NCBI GenBank assembly: GCA_937912115.1
Contig: CALDOI010000191.1
Location: forward strand, 1-64,000
Length of the DNA stretch: 64,000 nt
Reading direction: 5' to 3'
DNA from: an uncultured Bacteroidota bacterium
Lineage (GTDB): Bacteria > Bacteroidota > Bacteroidia > Bacteroidales > F082
Positions 50,920 through 61,100 of this stretch are shown here, piece after piece (within the stretch, counting starts at the first letter, position 1; each line of letters opens with the position of its first letter). Made by a program: the position numbers and the translations under genes. The notes below the pieces were generated by a model. The model was given only the letters and a program-made list of their open reading frames with translations. It searched no databases and was not told where the DNA came from.

Positions 50920-51546
50920 ATGGAAACAATAAAAAAACCGCTCGAGTTGCTGGGTTACGAAAAGATTGAAAAATACGATCCTGAAAATCTAAAAAAACTA
51001 CAATATCACTATAAAGAAATATTAGGATTATTGGGAGAAAATGTTAATAGAGAAGGACTATTGGAGACTCCGTATCGTGTTGCTAAATCCGTACAATTTT
51101 TAACACAGGGTTACGATCATAATCCTGAAGAAATACTATTATCAGCAAAATTCAAGGAAGATTACAAGCAAATGGTTATAGTTAAAGATATTGAAATTTT
51201 CTCAATGTGCGAACATCATATGATACCATTTATCGGGAAAGCACATGTTGCTTATATACCAAATGGTTACATAACAGGATTAAGCAAAATTGCTCGTGTT
51301 GTGGAAGCATATTCAAGGCGACTTCAGGTACAGGAACGACTTACTACACAAATAAAAAATGCAATTCAAAATACACTTAACCCTTTGGGAGTTGCTGTTG
51401 TTATTGAGGCTAAGCACTTATGTATGTCTATGCGTGGAGTTCAAAAGCAACATTCGGTAACAACAACATCAGATTTTACCGGGGCCTTTGAAAGAGCAGA
51501 AACAAGAGCGGAATTTATAAGTCTGATTTCTTCTAACCTATCTTAA
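50920..51546 (+). CDS. folE: GTP cyclohydrolase I
   Basis: The 208-residue protein has the canonical motifs: [40 protein letters not shown] with Cys and His for zinc, [20 protein letters not shown], and [19 protein letters not shown] with the second zinc Cys. It opens the GTP ring to give 7,8-dihydroneopterin triphosphate, the first step of folate and pteridine synthesis. The N-terminal 25 residues are family-variable. It lies 63 bases after the queD-like gene and is probably co-transcribed with it. Confidence 0.95.
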   Translation: METIKKPLELLGYEKIEKYDPENLKKLQYHYKEILGLLGENVNREGLLETPYRVAKSVQFLTQGYDHNPEEILLSAKFKEDYKQMVIVKDIEIFSMCEHHMIPFIGKAHVAYIPNGYITGLSKIARVVEAYSRRLQVQERLTTQIKNAIQNTLNPLGVAVVIEAKHLCMSMRGVQKQHSVTTTSDFTGAFERAETRAEFISLISSNLS

Positions 51547-51663
51547 TAATCATTTCTTCTGGTAAATTAATTCTTGAATTATCAATACAAAAATTCCAAT
51601 ACTAAATTTTATTATGGGTAAAATATTGAATCAACATATGCGTTTAACAATAATACAAAAAAT

Positions 51664-52389
51664 ATGAATTATACAAATAACCAAATAGACTATGCCGGTA
51701 GAACTGAGACCATACCGGTAGCTAAAACTTTCCTTTCTGGAGTTTTTATGTGGATGGGTTTAGCCCTCTCAATAACGGCCTTGGTTTCGTGGATGTTTGC
51801 ATCAAATCCTTCATTAATGAACATCCTTTTTGATTCACAAACCGGAAGTATGAATATGATGGGATGGATCGTGATGCTTGCTCCTTTAGGCTTGGTACTA
51901 TTAATGTCGATGGGATTTCAAAAACTAAGTGCTTCATCACTCGTGCTTATTTTTATTATTTACTCAGCTTTGATGGGAATGAGCCTTAGTTTCATCTTTA
52001 TGGTTTATACTCTACCTTCAATCGCTAGTACTTTCGTTATCACAGCTGCAATGTTTGGATTTATGGGAATACTTGGTTATACAACCAAAACAGATTTAAC
52101 TAAGTTTGGCAGTATCATGATGATGGGTTTGGTAGGAATAATAATTGCTTCTGTGGTAAATATGTTTATGCAGAGTGAAACTATGCAATATGTTATTAGT
52201 TTTATTGGAGTGCTTGTATTTACAGGATTAACAGCATATGATGTGCAAAAGTTAAAACGCATTGGATCAGAGATATCTCTTGGAACAGAGGCTGCCAGGA
52301 AAGTAACAATTATGGGGGCATTAACTCTTTATCTCGACTTTATTAATTTATTCCTATTTTTGCTCCGATTTTTTGGCAACAGAAAGTAA
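51664..52389 (+). CDS. Bax inhibitor-1 / YccA family membrane protein
   Basis: The 241-residue protein has seven hydrophobic helices and the family motifs FLSGVFMWMGLALSITALVS, IIYSALMGMSLSFIFMVYT, FVITAAMFGFMGILGY and VFTGLTAYDVQKLKRIG, with the DVQKL acidic site and a final LYLDFINLFLFLLRFFGNR. These proteins sit in the inner membrane, and some conduct calcium in a pH-dependent way. No cellular role is known in Bacteroidota. It lies between folE and fabD and is probably not functionally linked. Confidence 0.9.
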   Translation: MNYTNNQIDYAGRTETIPVAKTFLSGVFMWMGLALSITALVSWMFASNPSLMNILFDSQTGSMNMMGWIVMLAPLGLVLLMSMGFQKLSASSLVLIFIIYSALMGMSLSFIFMVYTLPSIASTFVITAAMFGFMGILGYTTKTDLTKFGSIMMMGLVGIIIASVVNMFMQSETMQYVISFIGVLVFTGLTAYDVQKLKRIGSEISLGTEAARKVTIMGALTLYLDFINLFLFLLRFFGNRK

Positions 52390-52418
52390 TAATACGTTAT
52401 TAATCAAATATATAATAT

Positions 52419-53300
52419 ATGAACGCATATGTTTTTCCCGGACAGGGAGCACAATATGTCGGAATGGGCAAGGAACTATTCGATAATTCTACTAAAGCCC
52501 AGGAACTATTCAACAAAGCAAACAGCATCTTAAAGTTTAATATAACTGATTTGATGTTTGATGGTACTGAAGAAGACCTAAGACAAACAAATGTAACACA
52601 ACCTGCTATTTTTCTTCATTCAGTAATCCTTGCCAGAGTTTTGGGTGATGATTTTAAACCCGATATGGTGGCCGGTCATTCCTTGGGTGAATTTTCTGCA
52701 CTTGTTGCAAATGGAACTTTATCATTTGAAGATGGTTTGAAGTTGGTAGCAAAACGTGCTGATGCAATGCAAAAAGCATGTGAAATGGAAGAGTCTACAA
52801 TGGCTGCCATTCTTGGATTAGATGATGCTGTTGTTGAAAAAATTTGTAATAGTATCAGCGATGTTGTTGTACCAGCTAACTATAATAGCCCTGGCCAATT
52901 GGTGATTTCAGGATCTGTAGAAGGAATAAATAAAGCCATTGAAAAGTGTAAAGAAGCTGGTGCGAAGAGAGCTCTTCCACTAAAAGTTGGGGGTGCATTT
53001 CACTCCCCACTAATGGAGCCTGCAAGGATTGAATTAGCAGAAGCGATTAATTCAGTAAAATTCAACAAAGGTATTTGCCCTATTTATCAAAATGTTACCG
53101 GACAGTCGGTTAATGATGGTGAGATCATTAAGAAAAACCTGATTGCCCAGCTAACATCACCGGTAAGGTGGACAAAGATTATGCAAAATATGATTGCCGA
53201 TGGAGCCAATAATATTACAGAAGTTGGCCCTGGTAAAGTATTACAGGGATTATTTAAAAAAGTAGAAAGACAGATTCAAACGCAGAGCGCAGAAATTTAA
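52419..53300 (+). CDS. fabD: Malonyl-CoA:ACP transacylase
   Basis: The 293-residue protein has YVFPGQGAQYVGMGKEL at the N-terminus, the nucleophile site GHSLGEFSALVA with Ser88, AMQKACEMEESTMAAILGL, the GGAFHSPLMEPA motif with the catalytic His, and ITEVGPGKVLQGLFKK. It loads malonyl groups from CoA onto acyl carrier protein for fatty acid elongation. It is 29 bases after the Bax-inhibitor-like gene. A strong hairpin terminator separates it from the convergent cinA. Confidence 0.94.
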   Translation: MNAYVFPGQGAQYVGMGKELFDNSTKAQELFNKANSILKFNITDLMFDGTEEDLRQTNVTQPAIFLHSVILARVLGDDFKPDMVAGHSLGEFSALVANGTLSFEDGLKLVAKRADAMQKACEMEESTMAAILGLDDAVVEKICNSISDVVVPANYNSPGQLVISGSVEGINKAIEKCKEAGAKRALPLKVGGAFHSPLMEPARIELAEAINSVKFNKGICPIYQNVTGQSVNDGEIIKKNLIAQLTSPVRWTKIMQNMIADGANNITEVGPGKVLQGLFKKVERQIQTQSAEI

Positions 53301-53319
53301 AATAAACCTTGTACCAATA

Positions 53320-53358
53320 AAAAAGCCGTGCCATTATAAAAAGTGGCACGGATTTTTT
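53320..53358. terminator. Bidirectional rho-independent terminator between fabD and cinA
   Basis: CCGTGCCA (53326-53333) pairs with TGGCACGG (53344-53351), preceded by a run of A and followed by ATTTTTT. The A and T tracts on both sides let it work on both strands, which suits the convergent genes. Confidence 0.88.
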
Positions 53359-53425
53359 ATTGATCTAAGAGCTATTGTATAATGACAATTGTTTTATTGG
53401 CTTACGTTAAGTTAAGAAAATAGAT

Positions 53426-54685
53426 TTAGTTTGGCTTTTCGTTTATTAAGTACCTTCTTAACATCTCCAAAGCACTAAGTGCCGATCTTCTAATATTTCT
53501 ACCACGGTGTTCCCCAAAATGAAATAGTTTAGATACCACATCATCAGGAGTTGCCAATGCTATCCAAACTGTGCCAACAGGTTTTTCATCGGTTCCACCA
53601 TCGGGTCCGGCAATGCCAGATGTTGCCAAACAATAATCAGTCTTCAGAAGTTTTTTTCCACCCGAGGCCATTTGCTCAACTACTTCTTTGCTAACTGCTC
53701 CCTTTAAATCGATTACATTTTTATCAACACCAAGTACATTATCCTTTACATCATTTGAATATGAAACTACCGACCCGGCATAGTATTCTGAACTTCCAGC
53801 AATACTAGTTATCAAATGAGCAATATAGCCGCCAGTACAACTTTCTGCCGTTGAAAGAGTTTGCCCTCTTTCCTTTAGTAGATTTCCTACAACTTCTTCA
53901 AGGGAAATATCATCCCATCCAAAAATAATATCTGGTATTATGTCAATTAACTTATTGCAATAGTTATCAACCTCTTCTTCAATAGTTTCCATATTGTTTC
54001 CTGAAGCAGATAGACGTAATCTTACAATTCCCGGCTGAGGCAAATATGCCAGTTTAATATAATCCGGTAGGCAATTTTCCCAATCAGCAATTTTTTCAGC
54101 CAACAACGACTCGCCAATTCCTGTGGTCATAGCTGTTCGATGGTAAATATGACTGAGGTTGAATCTCTCTTTAAGTCTAGGAATAATTTCGTCTAACAGA
54201 AGTCCTTTCATCTCAAAAGGAACACCCGGCATCGAAACTATTACTTTGTCATCCTTTTCAAACCACATTCCTGGGGCAGTTCCATTTTGGTTGTGAAGTG
54301 GGATACATTTGTCAGGAATTAAAGCCTGATGTTTATTTACTTCTGTAACTTTATAGTTTCGTTTACTAAACAGGAATTTTATATGCTTGAATGTGGGCTC
54401 GTGAAAAATAATTTTTGACCCGAAATAATCGGCAAGCACATTCTTTGTGATATCATCTTTGGTTGGTCCCAAACCACCTGTTAATAGTATAATGTCATAG
54501 GTTTTTTCAGCGTGTGCTATAGCATCTACAATCTCCTGCCCATCATCGCTAATTGCGGTAATTCTACCAACCTTGATACCTGATTTGTTAAGCTCTACTG
54601 CCATCCATGAGGCATTGGTGTTCACAACCTGGCCAATTAATAGTTCATCACCAATGCTGATGATTTCAGCTTTTATCTCCGACAT
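53426..54685 (-). CDS. cinA: CinA-like protein (competence/damage-inducible protein A)
   Basis: The 419-residue protein has the N-terminal MoaB-like domain (AEIISIGDELLIGQVVNTNA, LTGGLGPTKDDITK, MPGVPFEM) and the C-terminal CinA domain with TLSTAESCTGGYIAHLITSI, YYAGSVVSYSNDVK, ATSGIAGPDGGTDEKPVGTV. The C-terminal domain hydrolyses nicotinamide mononucleotide (pyridine nucleotide salvage), and the first has ADP-ribose-type pyrophosphatase activity in known members. It follows the universal stress gene after only 5 bases on the same strand. Confidence 0.93.
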   Translation of the reverse strand: MSEIKAEIISIGDELLIGQVVNTNASWMAVELNKSGIKVGRITAISDDGQEIVDAIAHAEKTYDIILLTGGLGPTKDDITKNVLADYFGSKIIFHEPTFKHIKFLFSKRNYKVTEVNKHQALIPDKCIPLHNQNGTAPGMWFEKDDKVIVSMPGVPFEMKGLLLDEIIPRLKERFNLSHIYHRTAMTTGIGESLLAEKIADWENCLPDYIKLAYLPQPGIVRLRLSASGNNMETIEEEVDNYCNKLIDIIPDIIFGWDDISLEEVVGNLLKERGQTLSTAESCTGGYIAHLITSIAGSSEYYAGSVVSYSNDVKDNVLGVDKNVIDLKGAVSKEVVEQMASGGKKLLKTDYCLATSGIAGPDGGTDEKPVGTVWIALATPDDVVSKLFHFGEHRGRNIRRSALSALEMLRRYLINEKPN

Positions 54686-54690
54686 TCTTC

Positions 54691-55572
54691 TTAAAAAATA
54701 AGCTGTTCATTACCAACTTCATCAGGAATAATAGACATTACGGCAACTTGCGACATACGAATTATCGACTGTGCTGCCGATCCTAAAAAGAATTCAACTA
54801 ACTTATTCTCCTGTTGGGTCATTACCATAATAAGGTCAATGTTACCTTTTTCTTCAACATATTTCAAAATTCGAGGGGCTAACATTCGTTCTCCCCCTGA
54901 GGTTTCAATAAGTTCGCTTGTGCATTTAATTTTTGCATCTTCAATAAACCACTGAACCTGTTTCAATTGTTGTGTTAGCTCATGTTTGGTGTCCTTATCT
55001 TTCTTCGACCATAGTACAGAAACAACTGTAATTCTTGCTCCGAATGATTTTGCAATATCAATAGCATATGTTACTTTTTGTCTTGTTTCTTTTGTGAGAT
55101 CGAGAGGCAGTAGGATATTATGTACAAACCGGGATATTTTTTTACCATTTATAGTAATTACAGGGATTTTCGATTGTCGAATAACCTTTAATGTGTTTGA
55201 TCCAATGCTGTTTTTATCCATACGAATATTTTCGGATGAATTGTTTGTTCCCATGAGGATAAAACTGGCATTAACTTCTTTGGAGGTTTCTAAAATCTGT
55301 GAATATACTTTTCCTTTTTTAACAACAGTTGTTACTTTCATTCCAGATTTTTTCTGAGCTTCAGTAGCCAGAACATCAAGTTTTTCCTGAATCTTTTTGC
55401 TTATTTCTTCAGGCGAAATCAGCGAAGCGCTTATTCCGGTTTCTTCGTAAACATACAGTAATACTATATTCAGTTTTAAAAAAGGTGCAACTACGTATGA
55501 GCGCTCCATTGCGAACATTGATTGTTCATTAAAATCAATTGGGACGAGAAGTGTATGTGATTCGTTTTTCAT
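54691..55572 (-). CDS. Tandem universal stress protein
   Basis: The 293-residue protein contains two Usp domains: TLLVPIDFNEQSMFAMERSY with FILMGTNNSSEN in the first half, and HNILLPLDLTKETRQKVTYA with LIMVMTQQENKLVEFFLGSA in the second. The SAAQSIIRMSQVAVMSI end is the usual G-x9-G-S/T type region in degraded form; ATP-binding G-x2-G-x9-G(S/T) is not clear, so nucleotide binding is uncertain. It is the first gene of a small minus-strand pair with cinA. Its role is probably in stress survival. Confidence 0.88.
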   Translation of the reverse strand: MKNESHTLLVPIDFNEQSMFAMERSYVVAPFLKLNIVLLYVYEETGISASLISPEEISKKIQEKLDVLATEAQKKSGMKVTTVVKKGKVYSQILETSKEVNASFILMGTNNSSENIRMDKNSIGSNTLKVIRQSKIPVITINGKKISRFVHNILLPLDLTKETRQKVTYAIDIAKSFGARITVVSVLWSKKDKDTKHELTQQLKQVQWFIEDAKIKCTSELIETSGGERMLAPRILKYVEEKGNIDLIMVMTQQENKLVEFFLGSAAQSIIRMSQVAVMSIIPDEVGNEQLIF

Positions 55573-55707
55573 AATAGATAGTATCTTATTTTAAAGAATG
55601 TAAATGTAGTGACATAATTTTAATTTAAATTATTGTTGTATTAATCTAAAATTAATTCTTGAATAGCAAGGTAAGTATAAATAGTTTTACCTTATATAGC
55701 TAAATGC

Positions 55708-55715
55708 TATCTTTG
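55708..55715 (+). promoter_or_regulatory. Promoter element TATCTTTG
   Basis: TATCTTTG followed by CA lies 33 bases before the ATG 55749. It fits TAnnTTTG; an AGTTTTAC about 20 bases upstream could be a weak -33 element. Confidence 0.55.
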
Positions 55716-55748
55716 CAAAATTACTGAATTCTTTTATTACGATAATAT

Positions 55749-56627
55749 ATGACTACAAACAATAAATCAGAGCTGGTATTAAACAATGATGGCTCCATAT
55801 ATCATTTAAACTTATTCCCAGGCGATGTGGCTGAAACAATTATGCTTGTTGGAGATCCGGGTCGGGTAGAACTTATTGCAGGTTTTTTTGATTCAATTGA
55901 GTTAAAAAAGCATAATCGTGAAATACACACGGTTACCGGAACTTATAAGGGTAAAAGATTGTCGGTAATGTCGACAGGTATGGGACCTGATAATATTGAA
56001 ATTGTTGTGAATGAGTTGGACGCATTATTCAATATTGATTTAAAACTTAAGATGGAGAAGTCAGAAAAGACTGTGTTAAATCTGATAAGGATTGGCACAT
56101 CCGGCGCTCTTCAATCTGATATACCCGTTGTTAATTCACCACTTGTTTCTGAATATGGATTAGGCTTGGATGGGCTTGCCTATTTTTATAAAAGAGGAAT
56201 AGAAGTTATTGACAAAGAGTTGACAGACAGTTTTATTAAGAATCTAAATTGGGATAGCAATCTTCCCAGACCATACGGAATAAAAGCTTCTGATTACCTT
56301 CTTGAAAAAATTGGATACGGTTGGCGACAAGGTATTACACTGACCGCTCCGGGATTTTATGCACCTCAGGGACGTGAGTTACGACTTAAGGTTAACGATC
56401 GAACGATAGTTGACAGAGCAAGTGCGTTCACTTATAATAATGCAATAGTTACCAATTTTGAAATGGAAACATCGGCTCTTTATGTTCTATCAGCAATGCT
56501 GGGGCACAACGCATTAACAGTGTGCGACATTATTGCCAATAGGATCACTCAGGATTTCAATCCTGACTATAAGAAGAGCATGAAGTGTTTAGCTAGTGAG
56601 ATTATTGAGCGTGTTGCAAAACTCTAA
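55749..56627 (+). CDS. Nucleoside phosphorylase (uridine phosphorylase-like)
   Basis: The 292-residue protein belongs to the PNP/UDP family: ETIMLVGDPGRVELIAGFF at residues ~30-48, TGTYKGKRLSVMSTGMGPDN, LIRIGTSGALQSDIPV and VTNFEMETSALYVLSAML. It splits a nucleoside with phosphate to a base and ribose-1-phosphate in salvage. The N-terminal LNNDGSIYHLNLFPGDVAE is typical of the Bacteroidota uridine phosphorylase-type branch. It is a single gene; the downstream efflux operon is convergent, with 12 bases between. Confidence 0.9.
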   Translation: MTTNNKSELVLNNDGSIYHLNLFPGDVAETIMLVGDPGRVELIAGFFDSIELKKHNREIHTVTGTYKGKRLSVMSTGMGPDNIEIVVNELDALFNIDLKLKMEKSEKTVLNLIRIGTSGALQSDIPVVNSPLVSEYGLGLDGLAYFYKRGIEVIDKELTDSFIKNLNWDSNLPRPYGIKASDYLLEKIGYGWRQGITLTAPGFYAPQGRELRLKVNDRTIVDRASAFTYNNAIVTNFEMETSALYVLSAMLGHNALTVCDIIANRITQDFNPDYKKSMKCLASEIIERVAKL

Positions 56628-56639
56628 TTTTATAATGGT

Positions 56640-57773
56640 TTAGTCTATTTGTAAATTGTAAATTCCTTGAATAACAATATTAGATAATGAGTTTGTATCT
56701 CCTTTTATCTCAGTAAATCTATCTGAAATATTTCCAATTTCCACCTTCTTTTTTCGAAGGAAATAGGTGTTGTCATTAATCTGATCTACTACAAGTATAT
56801 AATTATCGTTTTCCGATTTAATAATTGCTCCATTTGGCAGGGCAGGGGATTCATTGGATTTAATAATGATATTCGCTTCAACATATGATCCATTTGTAAA
56901 GTCATAGTTCTCTTCTCTAATTATTTTAGCAGTACAATTTATTGTTTTTGAATTAGTATTGATGGTCTTTCCAATGGATTGGAGTATTGCATGATGATTA
57001 TAAACTGACTCGCCAAGGAGTTTGAAATTTACTTTTTGTCCGGGTAATATATTACTAATATCATCTTCAAAAACGGAAAGTTGCAATTGAAGCTTGTCAG
57101 TATCAATGATTTCTATTAATTGTGACTGAGGTTCAATGTATTTGCCAATCACCATATTATTATTAGTTATATATCCAGAAATTGGAGACAAAATAGAAAA
57201 TGTTGTATAGAGATCACCTTCTTCGATTTTTTCTATGCTAAGATTAAGTTGTTTCAATTGCATCTTCAATGATTGATATTTAGCAAACATAGCCTTGTAC
57301 ATGCTTTCCTTCGATACATAATCCTTTTTAGCACCAATGTTTTCATTATAGAGTGCTTTACTACGTTCAAAATCAACTTTTAGTCTTTCAAGGTTAGCCG
57401 AAGTTTCCAGAAAATCCTGTTGGATTGCTATTAGGGTGCTACTCGATATGGTACATAATGCTTCTCCAGCTTGTACGTGCCGCCCGATATTGTAATTTAT
57501 TGACTCAACTATACCCGGAATCCTGGCGCTGATTTGAGCAATTCCATCGATAGGTGCATTAATAATTCCGTTACAAGTAACTAACTCCTCAAATGGTTGT
57601 ATTGATAATTCGCCAAGTTTCATTTGGTCAGATTCAAATTGCCCTACTGAAATTTGAATGCGACTATCATCTTCAACAGCGTTTTCTGCTTTATTTGGTT
57701 GATTATTTGTGCAACTAAATGAGATAAAAATCACGAAAATTATTAGAATGTTTATATAATTATTATTTTTCAT
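56640..57773 (-). CDS. RND efflux periplasmic adaptor (membrane fusion) lipoprotein
   Basis: The 377-residue product has a signal segment with lipobox FSCT (Cys21) and then the layout of a CusB/CzcB-type adaptor: ELVTCNGIINAPIDGIAQIS, ARIPGIVESINYNIGRHVQA with GEALCTISS (barrel and lipoyl domain), a coiled-coil region at about 115-175 (LIAIQQDFLETSANLERLKV), LSPISGYITNNNMVIGKYIE and a C-terminal beta domain. It links the inner-membrane RND pump to its outer-membrane channel. It follows the RND-TolC gene after 10 bases from that frame's final stop, so it is the second gene of the operon. Confidence 0.88.
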   Translation of the reverse strand: MKNNNYINILIIFVIFISFSCTNNQPNKAENAVEDDSRIQISVGQFESDQMKLGELSIQPFEELVTCNGIINAPIDGIAQISARIPGIVESINYNIGRHVQAGEALCTISSSTLIAIQQDFLETSANLERLKVDFERSKALYNENIGAKKDYVSKESMYKAMFAKYQSLKMQLKQLNLSIEKIEEGDLYTTFSILSPISGYITNNNMVIGKYIEPQSQLIEIIDTDKLQLQLSVFEDDISNILPGQKVNFKLLGESVYNHHAILQSIGKTINTNSKTINCTAKIIREENYDFTNGSYVEANIIIKSNESPALPNGAIIKSENDNYILVVDQINDNTYFLRKKKVEIGNISDRFTEIKGDTNSLSNIVIQGIYNLQID

Positions 57774-57783
57774 TGCAATACTT

Positions 57784-58110
57784 TTATTTCGTTAAGTAAT
57801 TTATTTCCAGAGCAATTTGATTGTAGTTCGAAACATTTTCAAGGTAATCTAAAGTTAGGCTTAATGCATTTTCAACACTTAGTACGTACTCAAAAAAGTC
57901 TATCTCGCCTAGTTCAAAACTTCTTTGTGACGATCTGATTATCTCTTTACTGAGTTCAGTTCCTGAAATATTATAGTAAGCTATGGATTCGTTATATTTC
58001 GTAAGCTCACTACTAAGTTCAGCAAATTTACCTTGTGCTTTCGACAGGTAATACGTTTCAAGATTTTCCCTAACATTAATAGCTATTTTGTTGGCTTTAA
58101 TTTTTGCCTT
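57784..58110 (-). pseudogene. C-terminal end of the TolC-like part, separated from the RND pump gene by one in-frame stop
   Basis: After the TAA at 58111-58113 the same frame stays open for 108 more codons to TAA 57784-57786. It encodes KAKIKANKIAINVRENLETY, then YLSKAQGKFAELSSELTKYN, ELGEIDFFEYVLSVENALSL and EINYLTK, which is the expected last helical part of TolC-like outer-membrane factors. It has no start codon of its own near the beginning (the first Met would be far in), so it is probably not translated alone. One substitution, for example CAA to TAA, would explain the break. Confidence 0.85.
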
Positions 58111-61100
58111 TTATTCACCAAAAAATATTGGCAATCCCAGCCCAACCATAATGCCTTGGTAGTTTTGGGAATTTGTATGCTGATTTGAACCTATATAGTA
58201 ACCAAGAGATATGTCGGGAAGTAACTTGTTTTGTTCAAGTTTTAGCATCTTAGTTTGGTAGTTGGTTTGCATTTTCATTAATTTATAACCCGAGTTATAT
58301 TCTATATTACGTTTGGTGATGGGTATTAGCTTAAGCTCTTCATTTGATATGGAAAATGTACTATCGTATTGCATCGTAGCACTCAGCTTTTGATACTCGA
58401 TTTGTATGTTATACCTTATATTACTCACTTTAATTTTAACCTGTTGATGTTTTGCTTTGGCGTTTAGCAAATCGAGGTAGCTTATATCTCCCTGATTATA
58501 TCGGAATTCGGAGTTGCTTAAAAACCTCATTACTAAGCTGTCAATTTTTAAATAAACAGTTTGTTTGCTTAGTAAATATTGTATTAAATAGTACGATTTT
58601 GAGACCTCTTTTTCAATGCTCAACTTTTTTTGATATAGTTCATTTTCTGAAATGGTAATACTCTGTTTATTTAACTTATTTTGCGATGTGTATACCGTTG
58701 GAAAACGGAACCCTTGCTCAACCCCAAATACATTAAGTGGATAACCATTATCTGCAATATTATTCTGATCGAAATCATAATATATTAATGTTTTATCTAC
58801 TGAAAAGGAAGTATGCTTAAGTGCCTTTGCCTCTTCAACTTTAAGATTATATGCAGAAAGTTCGCTATTATTTTGGTTGGCAATTGAAATAGCATCATCA
58901 AGTGTTAGTTGCCTTGATTGTCCATAGGAGATTGTAGTTGCCAACATTAAAAATATCATAATCATAACACCTTTAGCCCTAACTAGTTTTGGAGGCCATA
59001 AACGAATACTAACAACATTATGGAATAGCTCAAATAACAATGGTAAAGCTATCATTGTAAGCATCGTAGATGTAACTAAGCCACCAATAACTACAGTAGC
59101 CAATGGGCGTTGTACTTCAGCACCTGCTCCTGTTGATATTGCCATTGGAAGGAATCCCATGGCGGCAGCAGCAGCTGTAAGAATCACCGGACGTAGGCGA
59201 TCGGTTGTCCCTTGTAAAATTAACTCCCTCATATTAGTCATCCCTTTTTCTTTTAGTTCTTTTAAATGTTCAATTAACACAATTCCATTTAGTACTGCAA
59301 TTCCGAACAAAGCTATGAATCCAATTCCAGCCGACACACTAAATGGCATCCCCCTAAACCATAAAAAGAATACGCCTCCAACAGTTGAAAGAGGAACCGC
59401 GGTAAAAATCATAATTGCATCTTTAAGGGATTTAAAGGCAAAATGCAGAAATAGGAAAATAAGAAGCAGGGCTAATGGTACTGCGAATATGAGTCTATTG
59501 GTAGCATTCTGAAGATTCTCAAACTGTCCGCCGTATTCAATATAATTGCCGGGCTGGAGTAGTACATCCTTATCAACTTTAGTTATTATATCTTCCACAA
59601 CCGATTGTAAATCTCGGTTACGTACATTAACGCTAACTACAACCCGGCGGTGTGTGTTTTCGCGTGAAATTTTTGCCGGCCCTGTATTTAGTGTTATTTC
59701 GGCAACCTCTTTAAGAGGTATTTGTTCACCATTTGACAGTGGTATTTGTAATTGCCGTATATTGTTAATATCCAGGCGGTTTTGTTCGTGTAACCTGACA
59801 ACCATATCAAAGCGTTTCTCATTTTCAAAAACACTTCCTGTAATTTCACCACCAAAAGCCATTGATAAGTACCTGTTTAATGTTTGTATATCTAGTCCAT
59901 AGTAGGCAATTTTATTTCGGTTATATACCACACTCATTTGTGGTAGGCCTTCTGTTTTTTCAATAACTATGTCGGCAGCACCCGGAACATTTGATATTAG
60001 GTTTTTAATTTCGATTGCCTTTGCAGATAAATATTCCAGATCTTCGCCAAAAATTTTAATTGCAATATCCGACCTAACACCTGTTATTAGTTCATTAAAC
60101 CTCATTTCGATGGGTTGTGTGAATTCGTATTCAACACCTGGAAGTATTGAGAGTGCTTCCTTAAATTTATCGGCCAATTCCTCTTTACTATCCGCACTCA
60201 CCCATTCGCTTCGTGGTTTAAGTTTGATAATAACATCAATTTCTTCCATCGACATAGGATCAGTAGGTACTTCGGCAGCTCCAATTCGACTTACAATTTG
60301 ATCAACTTCTGGAAAATTATCAATTAGAATCTGTTCCATTCTAGTCGACATTTCAATTGTTTTAGTAAGTGATGTCCCGGTTTTTAGTACAGGTTGAATA
60401 ACAAAATCACCCTCATCCAGAGTAGGGACAAACTCACCTCCCATATTGGAGAAAACATAACCTGTTAATATTAGTGAAAACAAAGCAGCTCCCAGCACCC
60501 AACTTTTGTTATTACACGACCATCTAATTACCGGAGTATATGAACGATATGCGAGTTGCATTATCCAATGCGAAATACCTTTTTTATTTTCCTTTTCAGG
60601 CTTTAAGAATAATGATGCCGCAACGGGAAGCCAAGTTAGTCCAAGAATCATTGCTCCAATTATTGCAAAGCTGAACGTAAGAGCCATTGGATGAAACATT
60701 TTTCCTTCCACACCTTGCAATGATAGTATTGGGATGAAAACAATGAGAATGATAATTTGTCCGAAAACGGCTGAATTCATCATCTTTGATGCACCGTTAA
60801 AGGTGATATTATCTATTAGTGTTTGTTTCTTAGCTCCTGGTAAACTATTAATTTCTAATTTTTTAGAGGTAATTCTGATGGCAATAAATTCTACAATAAT
60901 AACTGCACCATCTATTATAATACCAAAATCGAGTGCTCCTAAACTCATAAGGTTTGCATCAATTCCGAAAATGTACATCATCGAAAGAGTAAAAAGTAAC
61001 GAAAGTGGTATCATTGAGGCAATTACCAAGGCTGAACGTACGTTACCTAATAATAAAAAAACCACGATGATTACAATTATGCATCCTAGTAATAGGTTTT

